DNA of 64,000 bases from Solimonas sp041659605 (GTDB taxonomy: Bacteria; Pseudomonadota; Gammaproteobacteria; Nevskiales; Nevskiaceae): assembly GCA_041659605.1 (NCBI GenBank), contig JBAZXW010000005.1:160416-224415 (forward strand). Reading direction: 5' to 3'. Shown here one piece after another: positions 25,196 through 36,470 of this stretch. Both the position numbers and the translations under genes were made by a program. The notes beneath the pieces are model-generated. The model searched no databases. It worked only from the letters and a program-made list of their open reading frames with translations, and had not been told where the DNA came from. Position 1 is the stretch's first letter. Each line of letters starts with the position of its first letter.

Positions 25196-25981
25196 ATGAA
25201 AGGACGTGTGCAGGACAAGGTCTGTGTCGTCACCGGCGCCGCGCGCGGGCTGGGCCTTGCCGCCGCCGAGGCGTTGCTGGCTGAAGGCGCGAAGCTGCTG
25301 TTGACCGACGTCGACGTCGCCGAGGGCGAGGCGCAGGCCGCACGGCTCGGGCGCAATGCCGCCTTCCACCCGCAGGACGTCACCGACGCAGCGCAGTGGG
25401 CGAGCGTGCTCGACGCCGCGATTGCGCGCTGGGGCCGGCTCGACGTGCTGGTCAACAATGCCGGCGTCGCCGACATCGCCGACATCGAGCGGGTTTCCGC
25501 GAAGACCTGGCAGCGCACGCTCGACATCAATCTCAGCGGTGTGTTCCATGGCACGCAGGCGGCGATCGCACGCATGAAGGGCCAGAAGGGCCAGAAGAGC
25601 CCGGCCGGCGGCTCGATCGTCAACATCGCCTCGATCGAGGGCCTGATCGGCGAAGCGCTGATCCCCGCGTACAACGCCAGCAAGGGCGGCGTGCGCATCT
25701 TCAGCCGGTCGGCGGCGATCCATTGCGCGCGCAACGGCTACGGCATCCGCATCAACAACGTCTGTCCCGGCTTCGCCGAGACGCAGATGGTTGCCGGCGC
25801 GCTGGCGACGATGGAACCCGAGGACGCACAGGCCTTCGCGGAGAAGACGCTGGCACGCATTCCGCTCGGACGCTTCGCCAGACCGGCGGAGATCGCCGCG
25901 GCGGTGCTGTTCCTGGCGTCCGACGAATCCAGTTATGTCACCGGCTCCGACCTCGTCGTCGACGGTGGCATGACGGCATGA
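25196..25981 (+). CDS. SDR-family oxidoreductase (second of the cluster)
   Basis: 261-residue classical SDR. It has VCVVTGAARGLGLAAAEALL, the acidic residue of LLLTDVDVAEGE that favours NAD over NADP, VLVNNAGVADIADIE, catalytic Ser in NIASIEGLIGEA and Tyr-x3-Lys in YNASKGG. It is related to but distinct from the SDR at 20958. A dehydrogenase for another alcohol or hydroxyacyl intermediate of the same pathway is likely. ATGGAGGAG just upstream supports the ATG at 25196 over the earlier in-frame ATGs, which lie in the REP element. Confidence 0.85.
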   Translation: MKGRVQDKVCVVTGAARGLGLAAAEALLAEGAKLLLTDVDVAEGEAQAARLGRNAAFHPQDVTDAAQWASVLDAAIARWGRLDVLVNNAGVADIADIERVSAKTWQRTLDINLSGVFHGTQAAIARMKGQKGQKSPAGGSIVNIASIEGLIGEALIPAYNASKGGVRIFSRSAAIHCARNGYGIRINNVCPGFAETQMVAGALATMEPEDAQAFAEKTLARIPLGRFARPAEIAAAVLFLASDESSYVTGSDLVVDGGMTA

Positions 25982-25995
25982 ACGCACACACCCCT

Positions 25996-26021
25996 GTAGG
26001 AGCGCCGCTTGGGCGCGATGC
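25996..26021. repeat. REP half-element
   Basis: GTAGGAGCGCCGCTTGGGCG followed by CGATGC resembles one arm of the palindrome at 16261. The partner arm is missing, so it is a solitary half unit between the SDR and the reductase-like gene. Confidence 0.6.
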
Positions 26022-26054
26022 CGCGAGCACGGCGGCCAGAACCCGGAGAACAAC

Positions 26055-27188
26055 ATGAGCAGCAAGAAACCCGTCGTCGTCTACGGTGTCACCGGCTACA
26101 CCGGCCGCCTGGTCGCCGAGTACCTGCGCGAGTATCGCGTGCCCTTCATTGCTGCCGGACGCGACGGCAAGCGCATCAAGGAAGTGCTCGACAAGGTGCC
26201 GGGCATCGAGACCGCCGAGTACGAGATCGCCGAGGTCAGCCACGACACCGAGTCGCTGGCGCGGTTGTTCAAGGGTGCCAAGGTGGTCTGCAACATGGTC
26301 GGGCCGTTCATGAAGTACGGCGCGGAGACGGTCGAGGCGGCGCTGGCCGCCGGCTGCCACTACACCGACACCAACGGCGAGCAGAACTGGATGATGCACG
26401 CCGAGCAGACCTGGGGCGCAAAGTTCGCCGCGCGCAATCTGCTGCTGGCGCCGGGCGTCGCGCAGATGTACACGACCGGCGAGATCGCCGCGAACATCTG
26501 CCTGGAGGCGCCCGGCCTCGATACGCTCGACATCCTGGTGCTGTGGAAGGGTTTCCCGACCTACGCCTCGACGCAGACGATATTCAGCATCCTCACCGCC
26601 GACTTCTTCTACCTGGAGCAGAACCAGTACGTGAAGTGGGCGCCGACGGCCAAGGCGGAGGTGCTCGTGCCCGGTCAGCACCAGACCGCACTGGCATTGC
26701 CCTGGGGCGGCACCGCGCACCCGGTCTGGTTCAAGAACGATCCGCGCGTCGCCAACTGCCGCGTCATGGGCGGTGTGTTCGAACGCAGCGTGATGGAAGG
26801 CGTGGTGCAGATCACCGGTGTGGTCGAGGAGAAGATCAAGCCGCTGCCCAAGGCCGCGCAAGAGAAGGCGCTGTCGGAGATGGCGGCGGGCCTGCAGTCC
26901 GGCATGCCGCCGCGCGAGAACCCGCGCGTCAACACGTCGGTGGATTCGGTGCATGCCAGCGGCCCGCTCGGGCGCGCGCACTGCGTGATTCATGGCAACT
27001 GCAATTACAAGCAGACCGGCCTGCTGCAGGCCTACGCCGCCTATCACCTGCTGCAGGCGCCACCGAAACGATATGGCTTCGCCTCCGGTTGTCAGGCCTT
27101 CGGCCACCGCGAGTTGCTGGGCGTGCTGCAGAGCTTCGGCCTGGTCAGCGCGCCACAGCTCAGCCGCCAGGGGGCGCTGGCGGCCTGA
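26055..27188 (+). CDS. saccharopine-dehydrogenase-like NAD(P)-binding protein
   Basis: 377 residues with a Rossmann N-terminus VVVYGVTGYTGRLVAEYLRE (residues 7-26), the GxTGYTG signature of the saccharopine dehydrogenase/trans-acting enoyl reductase group. YTDTNGEQNWMMHAEQTWG follows near residue 97. The C-terminal half matches no enzyme I can name; from memory such proteins are annotated with a DUF5938 domain. It probably reduces or dehydrogenates a C=C or carbonyl in the pathway. It stands alone between a REP half-element and the second ligase, with CGGAG before the ATG. Confidence 0.7.
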   Translation: MSSKKPVVVYGVTGYTGRLVAEYLREYRVPFIAAGRDGKRIKEVLDKVPGIETAEYEIAEVSHDTESLARLFKGAKVVCNMVGPFMKYGAETVEAALAAGCHYTDTNGEQNWMMHAEQTWGAKFAARNLLLAPGVAQMYTTGEIAANICLEAPGLDTLDILVLWKGFPTYASTQTIFSILTADFFYLEQNQYVKWAPTAKAEVLVPGQHQTALALPWGGTAHPVWFKNDPRVANCRVMGGVFERSVMEGVVQITGVVEEKIKPLPKAAQEKALSEMAAGLQSGMPPRENPRVNTSVDSVHASGPLGRAHCVIHGNCNYKQTGLLQAYAAYHLLQAPPKRYGFASGCQAFGHRELLGVLQSFGLVSAPQLSRQGALAA

Positions 27189-27221
27189 GCCCGCCGGCGC
27201 CGCGTCCCGGAGGTCGCGAGG

Positions 27222-29261
27222 GTGTCCGTGAATCCGATCCGGCCGTCCGAGTCGGCGACGGCGCCGATACGTGAAGGGCAGTGGTTGTGGAGTCCGCGCC
27301 CGGAATTTGCCGCGGCTTCCCGCGTCGAGCACTTCCGGCACTGGCTGCGCGAGCGGCGCGATGTCGCGCTCGACGACTATGCGGCGCTGTGGCGCTGGTC
27401 GGTGAGCGATCTCGAAGGCTTTTGGTCCGCGCTGTGGGACTACTTCGACATCCGCTCGGACACGCCGTATGCGCGGGTGCTGGATCGGCGCACGATGCCG
27501 GGCGCGCACTGGTTCGAGGGTTCGCGCGTGAACTACGCCGAGCACCTGCTGCGGCGCGAGCAGGAAGCGCCGGACGAGACGGCGTTTGTGGGCTACTCGG
27601 AGGTGCGGGCGCCGGTGACGCTGAGCTGGCGCGAACTTGGCGGCCAGGTGCGGATACTGGCGCAGCGCCTGCGTGCGCTGGGCATCGGGCCGGGCGATCA
27701 CGTGGCGGCCTACATGCCCAACGTCCCCGAGACCGCGGTGGCGATGATGGCGACGACCGCGATCGGCGCAGTCTGGGCAGCGGCATCGCCCGAGTTCGGC
27801 GCCCGTGCCGTGATCGAGCGCTTTGCACAGGTGCGACCGCGCCTGCTGTTCGTCGCCGACGGCTATCGCTTCGCCGGCCAGGACTTCGCGCGCGAGGCGG
27901 CAGTGCGCGAGATCCTCGCCGGCCTGGACAGCGTCGAGCGCGTTGTGTGGATGCCGTACCTGCAGCCGCAGCGGCCGCCACCGTTGGCCCAGGCGCTGTC
28001 GTGGCCGGATCTGCTCGTCGGCGCGGACGTGCCGTGCGAGACCTTCCGCTTCGAGCGCGTCGCGCACGACCATCCGCTGTGGGTGCTGTTTTCGTCCGGC
28101 GCCACCGGGCTGCCCAAGGCGATCGTCCACAGTCACGTCGGCGTCCTCGTCGAGCACTGCAAGATCACCGCCTTCCATCTGAACATCGACGCCGGCTCGC
28201 GCGTGTTCCTGCACTCGACCACCGGCTGGATGATGTGGAACGTGCTGATCGCCAGTCTGCTGCAAGGCGCGCGGGTGGTGACCTACGACGGCTCGCCGAT
28301 CGCGCCCGATCCGACCGTGCTGTGGCGCATCGCGGAGAAAACCCAGGCGACGGTGCTGGGCGTCAGCCCAACCTATGTGCAGATCATGCAGCGCCACGGC
28401 ATCAAGCCCGGCGAGCGCTTCGACCTCGCGGCACTGGAGGCGATTCTGCTCGCAGGCTCGCCGTCGATGCCGGAAACCTTCGCGTGGTTCTACGAGGCGG
28501 TGAAGCGCGATCTGTGGGTGACGTCGCAGAGCGGCGGCACCGAACTGGTCTCGGCACTCGTCGCCGCGAGTCCGACCCTGCCGGTCCACGCGGGAGAGAT
28601 CCAGACGCGTGCGCTGGGCATGGACGTGCAGGTCTGGAACGAGGACGGGCAGGCGGTCGTCGACCACGTCGGCGAACTGGTGATCGCCGGCCCGTGTCCG
28701 TCGATGCCGCTGCGCTTCTGCAACGATGCGGACAACCGCCGTTATCGGGAGTCCTATTTCGAAGCGTTCCCCGGCGTGTGGCGCCATGGCGATCACATGC
28801 GCATCAACGCGCGCGGCGGTTGCATCATCTATGGTCGCTCCGATGCGTTGCTCAACCGTTACGGTGTCTGCATCGGCACCGCGGAGATCTACCGCAGCGT
28901 CGAGCGCATGGACGAGGTGCTGGACAGCATCATCGTCTGCTGCGAGCTGGCCGGCGGACGCTTCTTCATGCCGATGTTCGTGCAGTTACGCCCCGGTGCC
29001 GTGCTCGACGAGGCGCTGCGCGAGCGCATCGCGCGCCGCCTGCGTGCGGACTGCAGTCCGCGCCATGTCCCGGACCAGGTCTACGCCGTCGACGGCATTC
29101 CCTACACGCTGACCGGCAAGAAGATGGAAGTACCGGTGCGCCGCCTGCTTGCCGGCTGGCCGCTGGCCCAGGTCGCCAGCCGCGACGCGATGCTCGCTCC
29201 CGAGGCGATCGACTGGTTCGTGCGCTTCCGCGAGAACAACCACGCGATGCTCTCCGGCTAG
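27222..29261 (+). CDS. acetoacetyl-CoA synthetase-type CoA ligase (copy 2)
   Basis: 679-residue paralogue of the ligase at 23065, alignable from end to end (YAALWRWSVSDLEGFWSALW, STTGWMMWNVLIASLLQGAR, YTLTGKKMEVPVRRLLAGWP). The ATP-binding loop reads LFSSGATGLPKAIVHSHVG, with Ala in place of the first Thr of SSGTTG, a change tolerated in some active ANL enzymes. Two ligases in one cluster may serve keto acids of different chain length or stereochemistry. The start is GTG (27222, or 27228), behind GGAGG. Confidence 0.85.
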   Translation: MSVNPIRPSESATAPIREGQWLWSPRPEFAAASRVEHFRHWLRERRDVALDDYAALWRWSVSDLEGFWSALWDYFDIRSDTPYARVLDRRTMPGAHWFEGSRVNYAEHLLRREQEAPDETAFVGYSEVRAPVTLSWRELGGQVRILAQRLRALGIGPGDHVAAYMPNVPETAVAMMATTAIGAVWAAASPEFGARAVIERFAQVRPRLLFVADGYRFAGQDFAREAAVREILAGLDSVERVVWMPYLQPQRPPPLAQALSWPDLLVGADVPCETFRFERVAHDHPLWVLFSSGATGLPKAIVHSHVGVLVEHCKITAFHLNIDAGSRVFLHSTTGWMMWNVLIASLLQGARVVTYDGSPIAPDPTVLWRIAEKTQATVLGVSPTYVQIMQRHGIKPGERFDLAALEAILLAGSPSMPETFAWFYEAVKRDLWVTSQSGGTELVSALVAASPTLPVHAGEIQTRALGMDVQVWNEDGQAVVDHVGELVIAGPCPSMPLRFCNDADNRRYRESYFEAFPGVWRHGDHMRINARGGCIIYGRSDALLNRYGVCIGTAEIYRSVERMDEVLDSIIVCCELAGGRFFMPMFVQLRPGAVLDEALRERIARRLRADCSPRHVPDQVYAVDGIPYTLTGKKMEVPVRRLLAGWPLAQVASRDAMLAPEAIDWFVRFRENNHAMLSG

Positions 29262-29285
29262 TCTGTGGACGCGCCGTCAGCCCCG

Positions 29286-29369
29286 CGTAGGATGGGCTGA
29301 GCATTGCGAAGCCCATCATGGGGGCGCCCGGCGTCCGATGGGCATCGCTGACGCTCAGCCCATCTTACG
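29286..29369. repeat. REP-type hairpin between convergent genes
   Basis: CGTAGGATGGGCTGAGC on the left is matched by GCTCAGCCCATCTTACG on the right (one mismatch), with a second inner GATGGGC/GCCCATC pair. It lies between the ends of the ligase (+) and the LuxR regulator (-), so it may serve as a bidirectional terminator. Confidence 0.8.
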
Positions 29370-29395
29370 AATCTCGCTCCTGCACGGGCGCGTCG

Positions 29396-32134
29396 CTACG
29401 CCACCAATCCCATCTGCCGCGCCGCGTTGATCGCCTGCAGGCGGCTGCCGACGGCGAGCTTGGAGTAGATGTTCTTGAGGTGGAATTTCACGGTGTTCTC
29501 GGACACGAAGATGCGCCGCGCCATCTCCTTGTTCGACACGCCGTTGGCCAGATAGACCAGGATTTCCTTTTCGCGGTCGGTCAGCGGCTCCAGCGGCTGG
29601 AAGCCGGTATCGCCCGGCGCGCGCGTCGCCAGCTCGGTGCGTTGGCCGGCGGCGTCGAGAATGCGCGCGACGAACTCGCGCAGCGCCGGCGGTTCGTTGT
29701 CGGCGCCGGCAGCCGTGTACTCGTCGCGCAGCAGCGGCAGCAGGCTTTCGCCCTCGTCGAGGAACATGCGCACGAATCCGCCGGGTGCGGCCAGCTGCAG
29801 CGCACGGTGCAGCGCGCGCCGCGCCGGATTGGTTGCGCCGCGCTTGTGCTGGATCAGCGCATCGAGGATCGACAGCTTGATCGCGCGGTAGCTGCGGTTC
29901 TGGCGCAGCGCCAGCGCCAGCTCCGGCGCCAGGCGCGCGGCCGCCCCGTCGGTGTCGCCGCTGTGCAGCGCCAGGCGGATGGCGCCGATCGCATCGCCTT
30001 CGACGGCTTCGGAAAAGATCATCCAGCCGTCCGGCAAGGTGAACTCGGGCTGTGCCGGGATACGGCTGGCGATGGCGCGGGCGCGATCGACGTCGCCGGC
30101 GACCAGGGCGCGGCGCACGCGCTCCCAGGCGGCAATGCGGGTCAGGCGCGGCCAGCCGGCGGTGTGCGCGAGTTCCTCGGCTTCGCCGAGCACCTCGTCG
30201 GCGCGGCCCGGCTTTCCGCGCGCGTCCTGGATGCGCGCCATCGCCACGTATCCGGCGGCGAGGAAGTCCAGCAGGACCGCGTCCGCGATGAGGTCGTGGT
30301 ACTGCGTGAACATCGACTCGGCGACGTCGAGCTCGTTGTGCTCGTACAGGGCCTGCGCATAGCAGGCGACCATCGACGCCGACGCGACCGACTTGTCGAG
30401 ATCCAGGTGCTGTTCGGCGAGCCCGGCACGGTAGCGCGCCAGCGCGTCTTCGAGCCGGCCCTGCATCATCAGGCTCATGCCGAGCACGGCGACGGTGTAG
30501 CCGCCGCTGAAGGCCGCATCGCTGCGCGCGTTGTACGTCCGTGCGAGCGCCAGGTTGGCGCGGGAGGCCTCGAAGTCCGCGGCGCACAGCGCGCGGTAGC
30601 CGCTGGCGTTGGCCGCTGCGGCGAGCTCGAAGGCGCGGAATCCGCCCGGCGCCTGTTCGACGATGTTCATGCCTTCGAGGATCGCGAAGGCCTGCGGAAT
30701 GTCGTCGAGCACCAGCGCCTGCATCGTGCGGATCACGCTGGTATCGGGTGCGCGTCGCGGGTCGCGTTCGAGCGTGGCGAGAATCGGACGCAGCTTGTGG
30801 TGGCGGCGCAGAAAGACCAGCGCCCAGGAGATTTTGACGGCCAGCTCCGGCCGACGCGCGATCTCGTCCAGCGGCAGCGTGTCCGACCAGCGTTCGACCG
30901 TCGCCAGGTTGGCGTCGGCGATCAGGCGGTCGCACCAGCGGTTCATCGTGTCGGTCGCAAAACCGTAGTCGCGCGCGGCGATCGCGTGGTAAATCGCCTC
31001 CTCGTCCATCTCGTGGTCGTAGAACCACTGCGCCGCGCTGCGATGGACGCTACCGAGCGTCTCCGGCGCCTCACTGCGCACCTGCTCGCTCAGGAACGAC
31101 GAGAACAGCGTGTGGTACTTGAACCAGCGCAGGTCCGAGTCGAGGCTGCGCAGGAACAGGCCCGAGCGCTCCAGGAACAGCAGGATGCTCTGCGAGTCCT
31201 GCCAGCCGGTCACGTGATCGCACAGCGCGGCCGACAGGCGCGTCAGCACCGAGGTGCGGCGCAGGAATTCCTGGATGCGCGGTGGTTGCAGCAACAGCAC
31301 GTTGTCGGCGAGGTACTCGGCCAGCTCGCGCGGGCGGTAGGCGGCGAGGTCGCCCAGCGACCGGCGCACCGATGGGCTCACCAGGCTCAGGCGGAACAGC
31401 TGCAGGGCGGCCGGCCAGCCTTCGGTCTGGCGATAGATCGTGTCGAGCTCTTCACGGTTGATGCCAAGGTCGCGCGCCTGCGAGAAAAACTGCTCGGCCT
31501 CGAGCGGCGAGAAGCGCAGATCGTCGGCGCGCAGCACCAGCGCCTGGCTGTTGACGACCAGCCGCGCCAGGCCGATTTCCGGCAGCGCGCGCGAGCCGAT
31601 GAAGAGAGTGACGTTGTCCGGAATGCGCTCCAGCAGCTCGCGGAACGCGGTCAGCACGTCGCGGTTGCCCAGCGCCTGGAATTCGTCGAGGAACAGGTGC
31701 ACTGCCGTGTCGGCGTGCGCCAGCCGCGTCGCGATCCAGTCCGGCAGGCGGCGGCGCATGCCGCGCGCGCTTTCGGGTTCGCCGGGGCCGCGGTTGTCAA
31801 GCTGATTGATCAGGGCCTGCATGTGCACCGTGAACCGGCGCAGATCGTTGTCTGCCTCGTCGAAGCTGAGCCATCCGGTCATCGCCCCGCGCTTGTCGCT
31901 GGCGGTCTTGGCCTGCTGCAACAGCGTCGATTTGCCATGTCCCGCGGGCGCCTGCACGACGACCACGCCATAGCCCGGTTCGCGGAACATCCGGTCCAGC
32001 AGCTCCTGGCGGGGGACGGCGCCGGGATAGGACGGTGGGGCGAAGAACTTGTGGGTGAAAACTTCCGCGGCGGCTGGGACAGCTTCCATGCGCAGGGGGC
32101 GACGCGTCGGGTTATTAGGCGCAATATAGCCCAC
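29396..32134 (-). CDS. MalT/LAL-type LuxR transcriptional activator
   Basis: 912 residues. The N-terminal ATPase has a Walker A VVVVQAPAGHGKSTLLQQAK (about residue 57) and Walker B HLFLDEFQ. A winged-helix and a long TPR-like middle follow, then a C-terminal LuxR helix-turn-helix LTDREKEILVYLANGVSNKE continuing NTVKFHLKNIYSKL. This is the architecture of MalT and AlkS, which bind ATP plus an inducer and activate at direct repeats. It lies convergent to the catabolic cluster and is the likely activator of the CTACCCG promoters. GTG 32134 has GGAAG upstream; ATG 32089, without a clear ribosome site, is the alternative. Confidence 0.88.
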   Translation of the reverse strand: MGYIAPNNPTRRPLRMEAVPAAAEVFTHKFFAPPSYPGAVPRQELLDRMFREPGYGVVVVQAPAGHGKSTLLQQAKTASDKRGAMTGWLSFDEADNDLRRFTVHMQALINQLDNRGPGEPESARGMRRRLPDWIATRLAHADTAVHLFLDEFQALGNRDVLTAFRELLERIPDNVTLFIGSRALPEIGLARLVVNSQALVLRADDLRFSPLEAEQFFSQARDLGINREELDTIYRQTEGWPAALQLFRLSLVSPSVRRSLGDLAAYRPRELAEYLADNVLLLQPPRIQEFLRRTSVLTRLSAALCDHVTGWQDSQSILLFLERSGLFLRSLDSDLRWFKYHTLFSSFLSEQVRSEAPETLGSVHRSAAQWFYDHEMDEEAIYHAIAARDYGFATDTMNRWCDRLIADANLATVERWSDTLPLDEIARRPELAVKISWALVFLRRHHKLRPILATLERDPRRAPDTSVIRTMQALVLDDIPQAFAILEGMNIVEQAPGGFRAFELAAAANASGYRALCAADFEASRANLALARTYNARSDAAFSGGYTVAVLGMSLMMQGRLEDALARYRAGLAEQHLDLDKSVASASMVACYAQALYEHNELDVAESMFTQYHDLIADAVLLDFLAAGYVAMARIQDARGKPGRADEVLGEAEELAHTAGWPRLTRIAAWERVRRALVAGDVDRARAIASRIPAQPEFTLPDGWMIFSEAVEGDAIGAIRLALHSGDTDGAAARLAPELALALRQNRSYRAIKLSILDALIQHKRGATNPARRALHRALQLAAPGGFVRMFLDEGESLLPLLRDEYTAAGADNEPPALREFVARILDAAGQRTELATRAPGDTGFQPLEPLTDREKEILVYLANGVSNKEMARRIFVSENTVKFHLKNIYSKLAVGSRLQAINAARQMGLVA

Positions 32135-32151
32135 TAGCTTCCACTCCAGCG

Positions 32152-32180
32152 GTTATGGATGCGCCACTGACCTGGGTCAA
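32152..32180 (-). promoter_or_regulatory. putative promoter of the LuxR regulator
   Basis: On the minus strand TTGACC (32180-32175), 17 bases and CATAAC (32157-32152) form a plausible sigma-70 promoter. The -35 coincides with the FNR-like box of the divergent CBS gene, so occupancy of the box would affect both. The leader before GTG 32134 would be short. Confidence 0.4.
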
Positions 32181-32208
32181 CGCCGACCCAGGCGGGACTG
32201 CCTAGATT
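32167..32208 (+). promoter_or_regulatory. FNR/Anr-like box and -10 of the CBS-domain gene
   Basis: CTGAC-CTGG-GTCAA (32167-32180) is one base short of a perfect TTGAC-N4-GTCAA dyad. Its centre is 41.5 bases before the start predicted from the -10 TAGATT (32203-32208), the class II activator position of FNR/Anr. A second overlapping dyad, CCTGGGTC-N6-GACCCAGG (32171-32192), may be another operator. Confidence 0.5.
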
Positions 32209-32288
32209 GCCGCTGCAGAGGGCTTGCGCACGGAAATGCGGAAGAGTGGGGCGGGCCTTGAAGTCAGACGGACTTGGAGGACGGGGTC

Positions 32289-32804
32289 ATGCGAGTAGGC
32301 GAGTGCTGTAATCGATCGGTCGTCATCTGTGATCGTCACGCGAGCATTCACGAAGCGGCGAAGATGATGCGGCAGTTCAACAACGGTACGGTCGTGGTCG
32401 TCGACCGTACGGGCGGCGGCAAGCACCCGATTGGCATCGTGACCGACCGGGACCTGGTTTTCGAAGTGCTTGCGCGCCGTGTCGATGCCGAGCAGATGTG
32501 CCTGGAGCAGCTGCTGACGGACGATCTGCCGACGGCGCAGTCGGACGACGGGTTCTGGGAGACGCTCGAGCGCATGCGTGCGCGCGGGTTCCGGCGCGTT
32601 GCGATCGTGGATCGCCCGGGCGACCTGGTCGGGGTGCTCGCGATCGACGACGTGCTCGATCTGCTGTCGGATTTCCAGCGCCGCGTCATCCAGATCGCGC
32701 GTCCCGACAATGTCGCGGAGCGCTCTTACCTGTACGAAGTGTCGCTGACGGCGGTGCCCGGCTTCAGCAGTCCCGGCGTCGCCGAGTGGGCGCGCGTCGC
32801 CTGA
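32289..32804 (+). CDS. CBS-domain pair protein
   Basis: 171 residues made almost wholly of two CBS domains. The first contains MRQFNNGTVVVVDRTGGGKH and PIGIVTDRDLVFEVL; the second contains MRARGFRRVAIVDRPGDLVG and VLAIDDVLDLL. Stand-alone CBS pairs bind adenine nucleotides or NAD and often belong to oxygen-limitation or stress regulons, which fits the FNR-like box upstream. GGAGG 9 bases before the ATG fixes the start. It is convergent with glgA, with stop codons 1 base apart. No partner domain shows a specific target. Confidence 0.88.
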   Translation: MRVGECCNRSVVICDRHASIHEAAKMMRQFNNGTVVVVDRTGGGKHPIGIVTDRDLVFEVLARRVDAEQMCLEQLLTDDLPTAQSDDGFWETLERMRARGFRRVAIVDRPGDLVGVLAIDDVLDLLSDFQRRVIQIARPDNVAERSYLYEVSLTAVPGFSSPGVAEWARVA

Positions 32805-32805
32805 A

Positions 32806-34241
32806 TCAAGGCGGCGGCGCGGCGGTGTAGATGGCCAGGTACTCGGCGGCGGTGTGGCGCCAGGAGAAATCGCGGCGCATGCCGCAGTCCTGCATTGATC
32901 GCCACTGCGGCGTGTCGAACAATTCCAGCGCGCGGCGCAGGCCATAGAGCACGCCGGCGACGTCGGCCTGGTCGAACACGATGCCGGTCGCGGCATGCGC
33001 TTCGAGCGCGGCCGGGGTGGCGTCGACGACGCTGTCGGCCAGCCCGCCGACGCGGCGCACGATCGGGACGGTGCCGTAGCGCTGGCTGTACATCTGGTTG
33101 AGTCCGCAGGGCTCGTAGCGCGACGGCATCAGGAACATGTCGGCCGCTGCCTCGATCCGGTGCGCGAGCCCTTCGTCATAGCCGATGCGGACCGCGATCC
33201 GGTCCGGATCGGATCGCGCCCAGTTCTGCAGCTGCCGCTCCAGCTCCCCGTCGCCGGCGCCCAGGATCGCGATCTGCAAGGGCAGCCGGCGGATCTCGTC
33301 GGCCGCGGCCAGCACCAGGTCGATGCCTTTCTGCTCGGCGAAGCGCGAGACGATCCCCAGCAGCGGCCGATCGCCGACCGGCAGATCGAGATCGGCCTGC
33401 AGCGCGCGCTTGTTGCGGCGTTTGCCGTCGATCACCGTCGCCGTGTTGTAGCGGAATGGCAGGTAACGGTCGCGCTGCGGATCCCAGAGTTCGTCATGGA
33501 TGCCGTTGAGGATGCCGCGCAGGCGTCCGCTGCGATGGCGCAGCAGTCCGTCGAGGCCATGCCCGAAATGCGCGGTCTGGATTTCCTGCGCATAGGTCGG
33601 ACTGACGGTGGTCAGCCAGTCGCTTTGCGTCAGCCCGGCCTTGAGGAAGGAACCCATGCCGTGGAACTCGATGCCGTCGAGGTGCCACAGCCCGGCGCCG
33701 ACGCCGAGCGCGTCGAACGCCTTGCGTGCGAACACGCCCTGATAGGCGAGGTTGTGGATCGTGAACACTGTGCGCGGCCGGTCCGCGGCCTGCAGCCACA
33801 GCGGCGCCAGTCCGGTCTGCCAGTCGTTCAGGTGCAGCACGTCCGCGCGCCAGTCGCAGCCTTCGCCCTGTGCAAGGCGGGCGACGACTTCGCAGTAGCA
33901 GCCGAAGCGCCAGGCGTTGTCGGCATGATCGTGGCCGGCGGCGTCCACGTAGGGCGTGCCGTCGCGCGCGTACAGCGCCGGGGCGTCGACCAGCCACACG
34001 CGCAGGCGCTCGTGCAGCGGATGGCCCTCCCAGATCGTGAAGCGCTGGCCGTGCACGGTCAGCGTCGCTTTCAATATCGGATCGCGCAGCTTGTCCAGCG
34101 ATCCGCGATAGGCCGGTGTCACCACGCGCACATCGACGCCGGCCTGCGCCAGAGCCTCCGGCAGTGCGTGCGCCACATCCGCCAGCCCGCCGGTCTTCGC
34201 AAACGGCAACGCCTCGCTGGCGGCGTACAGGACTTTCAGCG

Positions 34242-34245
<4 letters not shown>
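32806..34245 (-). CDS. glgA: glycogen synthase GlgA
   Basis: 479 residues, standard for bacterial ADP-glucose-dependent glycogen synthase (GT5). KTGGLADVAHALPEAL near residue 18 is the substrate-binding KxGGL loop, GIVSRFAEQKGIDLVLAAAD opens the second Rossmann domain, and FLMPSRYEPCGLNQMYSQRY carries the catalytic E-x7-E region. The GTG start overlaps the glgP stop by 4 bases (GTGA), so glgC-glgP-glgA are read as one operon in that order. It extends alpha-1,4-glucan chains from the ADP-glucose made by GlgC. Confidence 0.95.
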
Positions 34246-36464
<2,219 letters not shown>

Positions 36465-36470
36465 GCGCCG

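Noticed and set aside
29318..32137. 939-codon plus-strand frame
   Set aside because: It is the antisense shadow of the LuxR regulator, whose Walker A and helix-turn-helix motifs are on the minus strand. The antisense product shows no recognisable domain.
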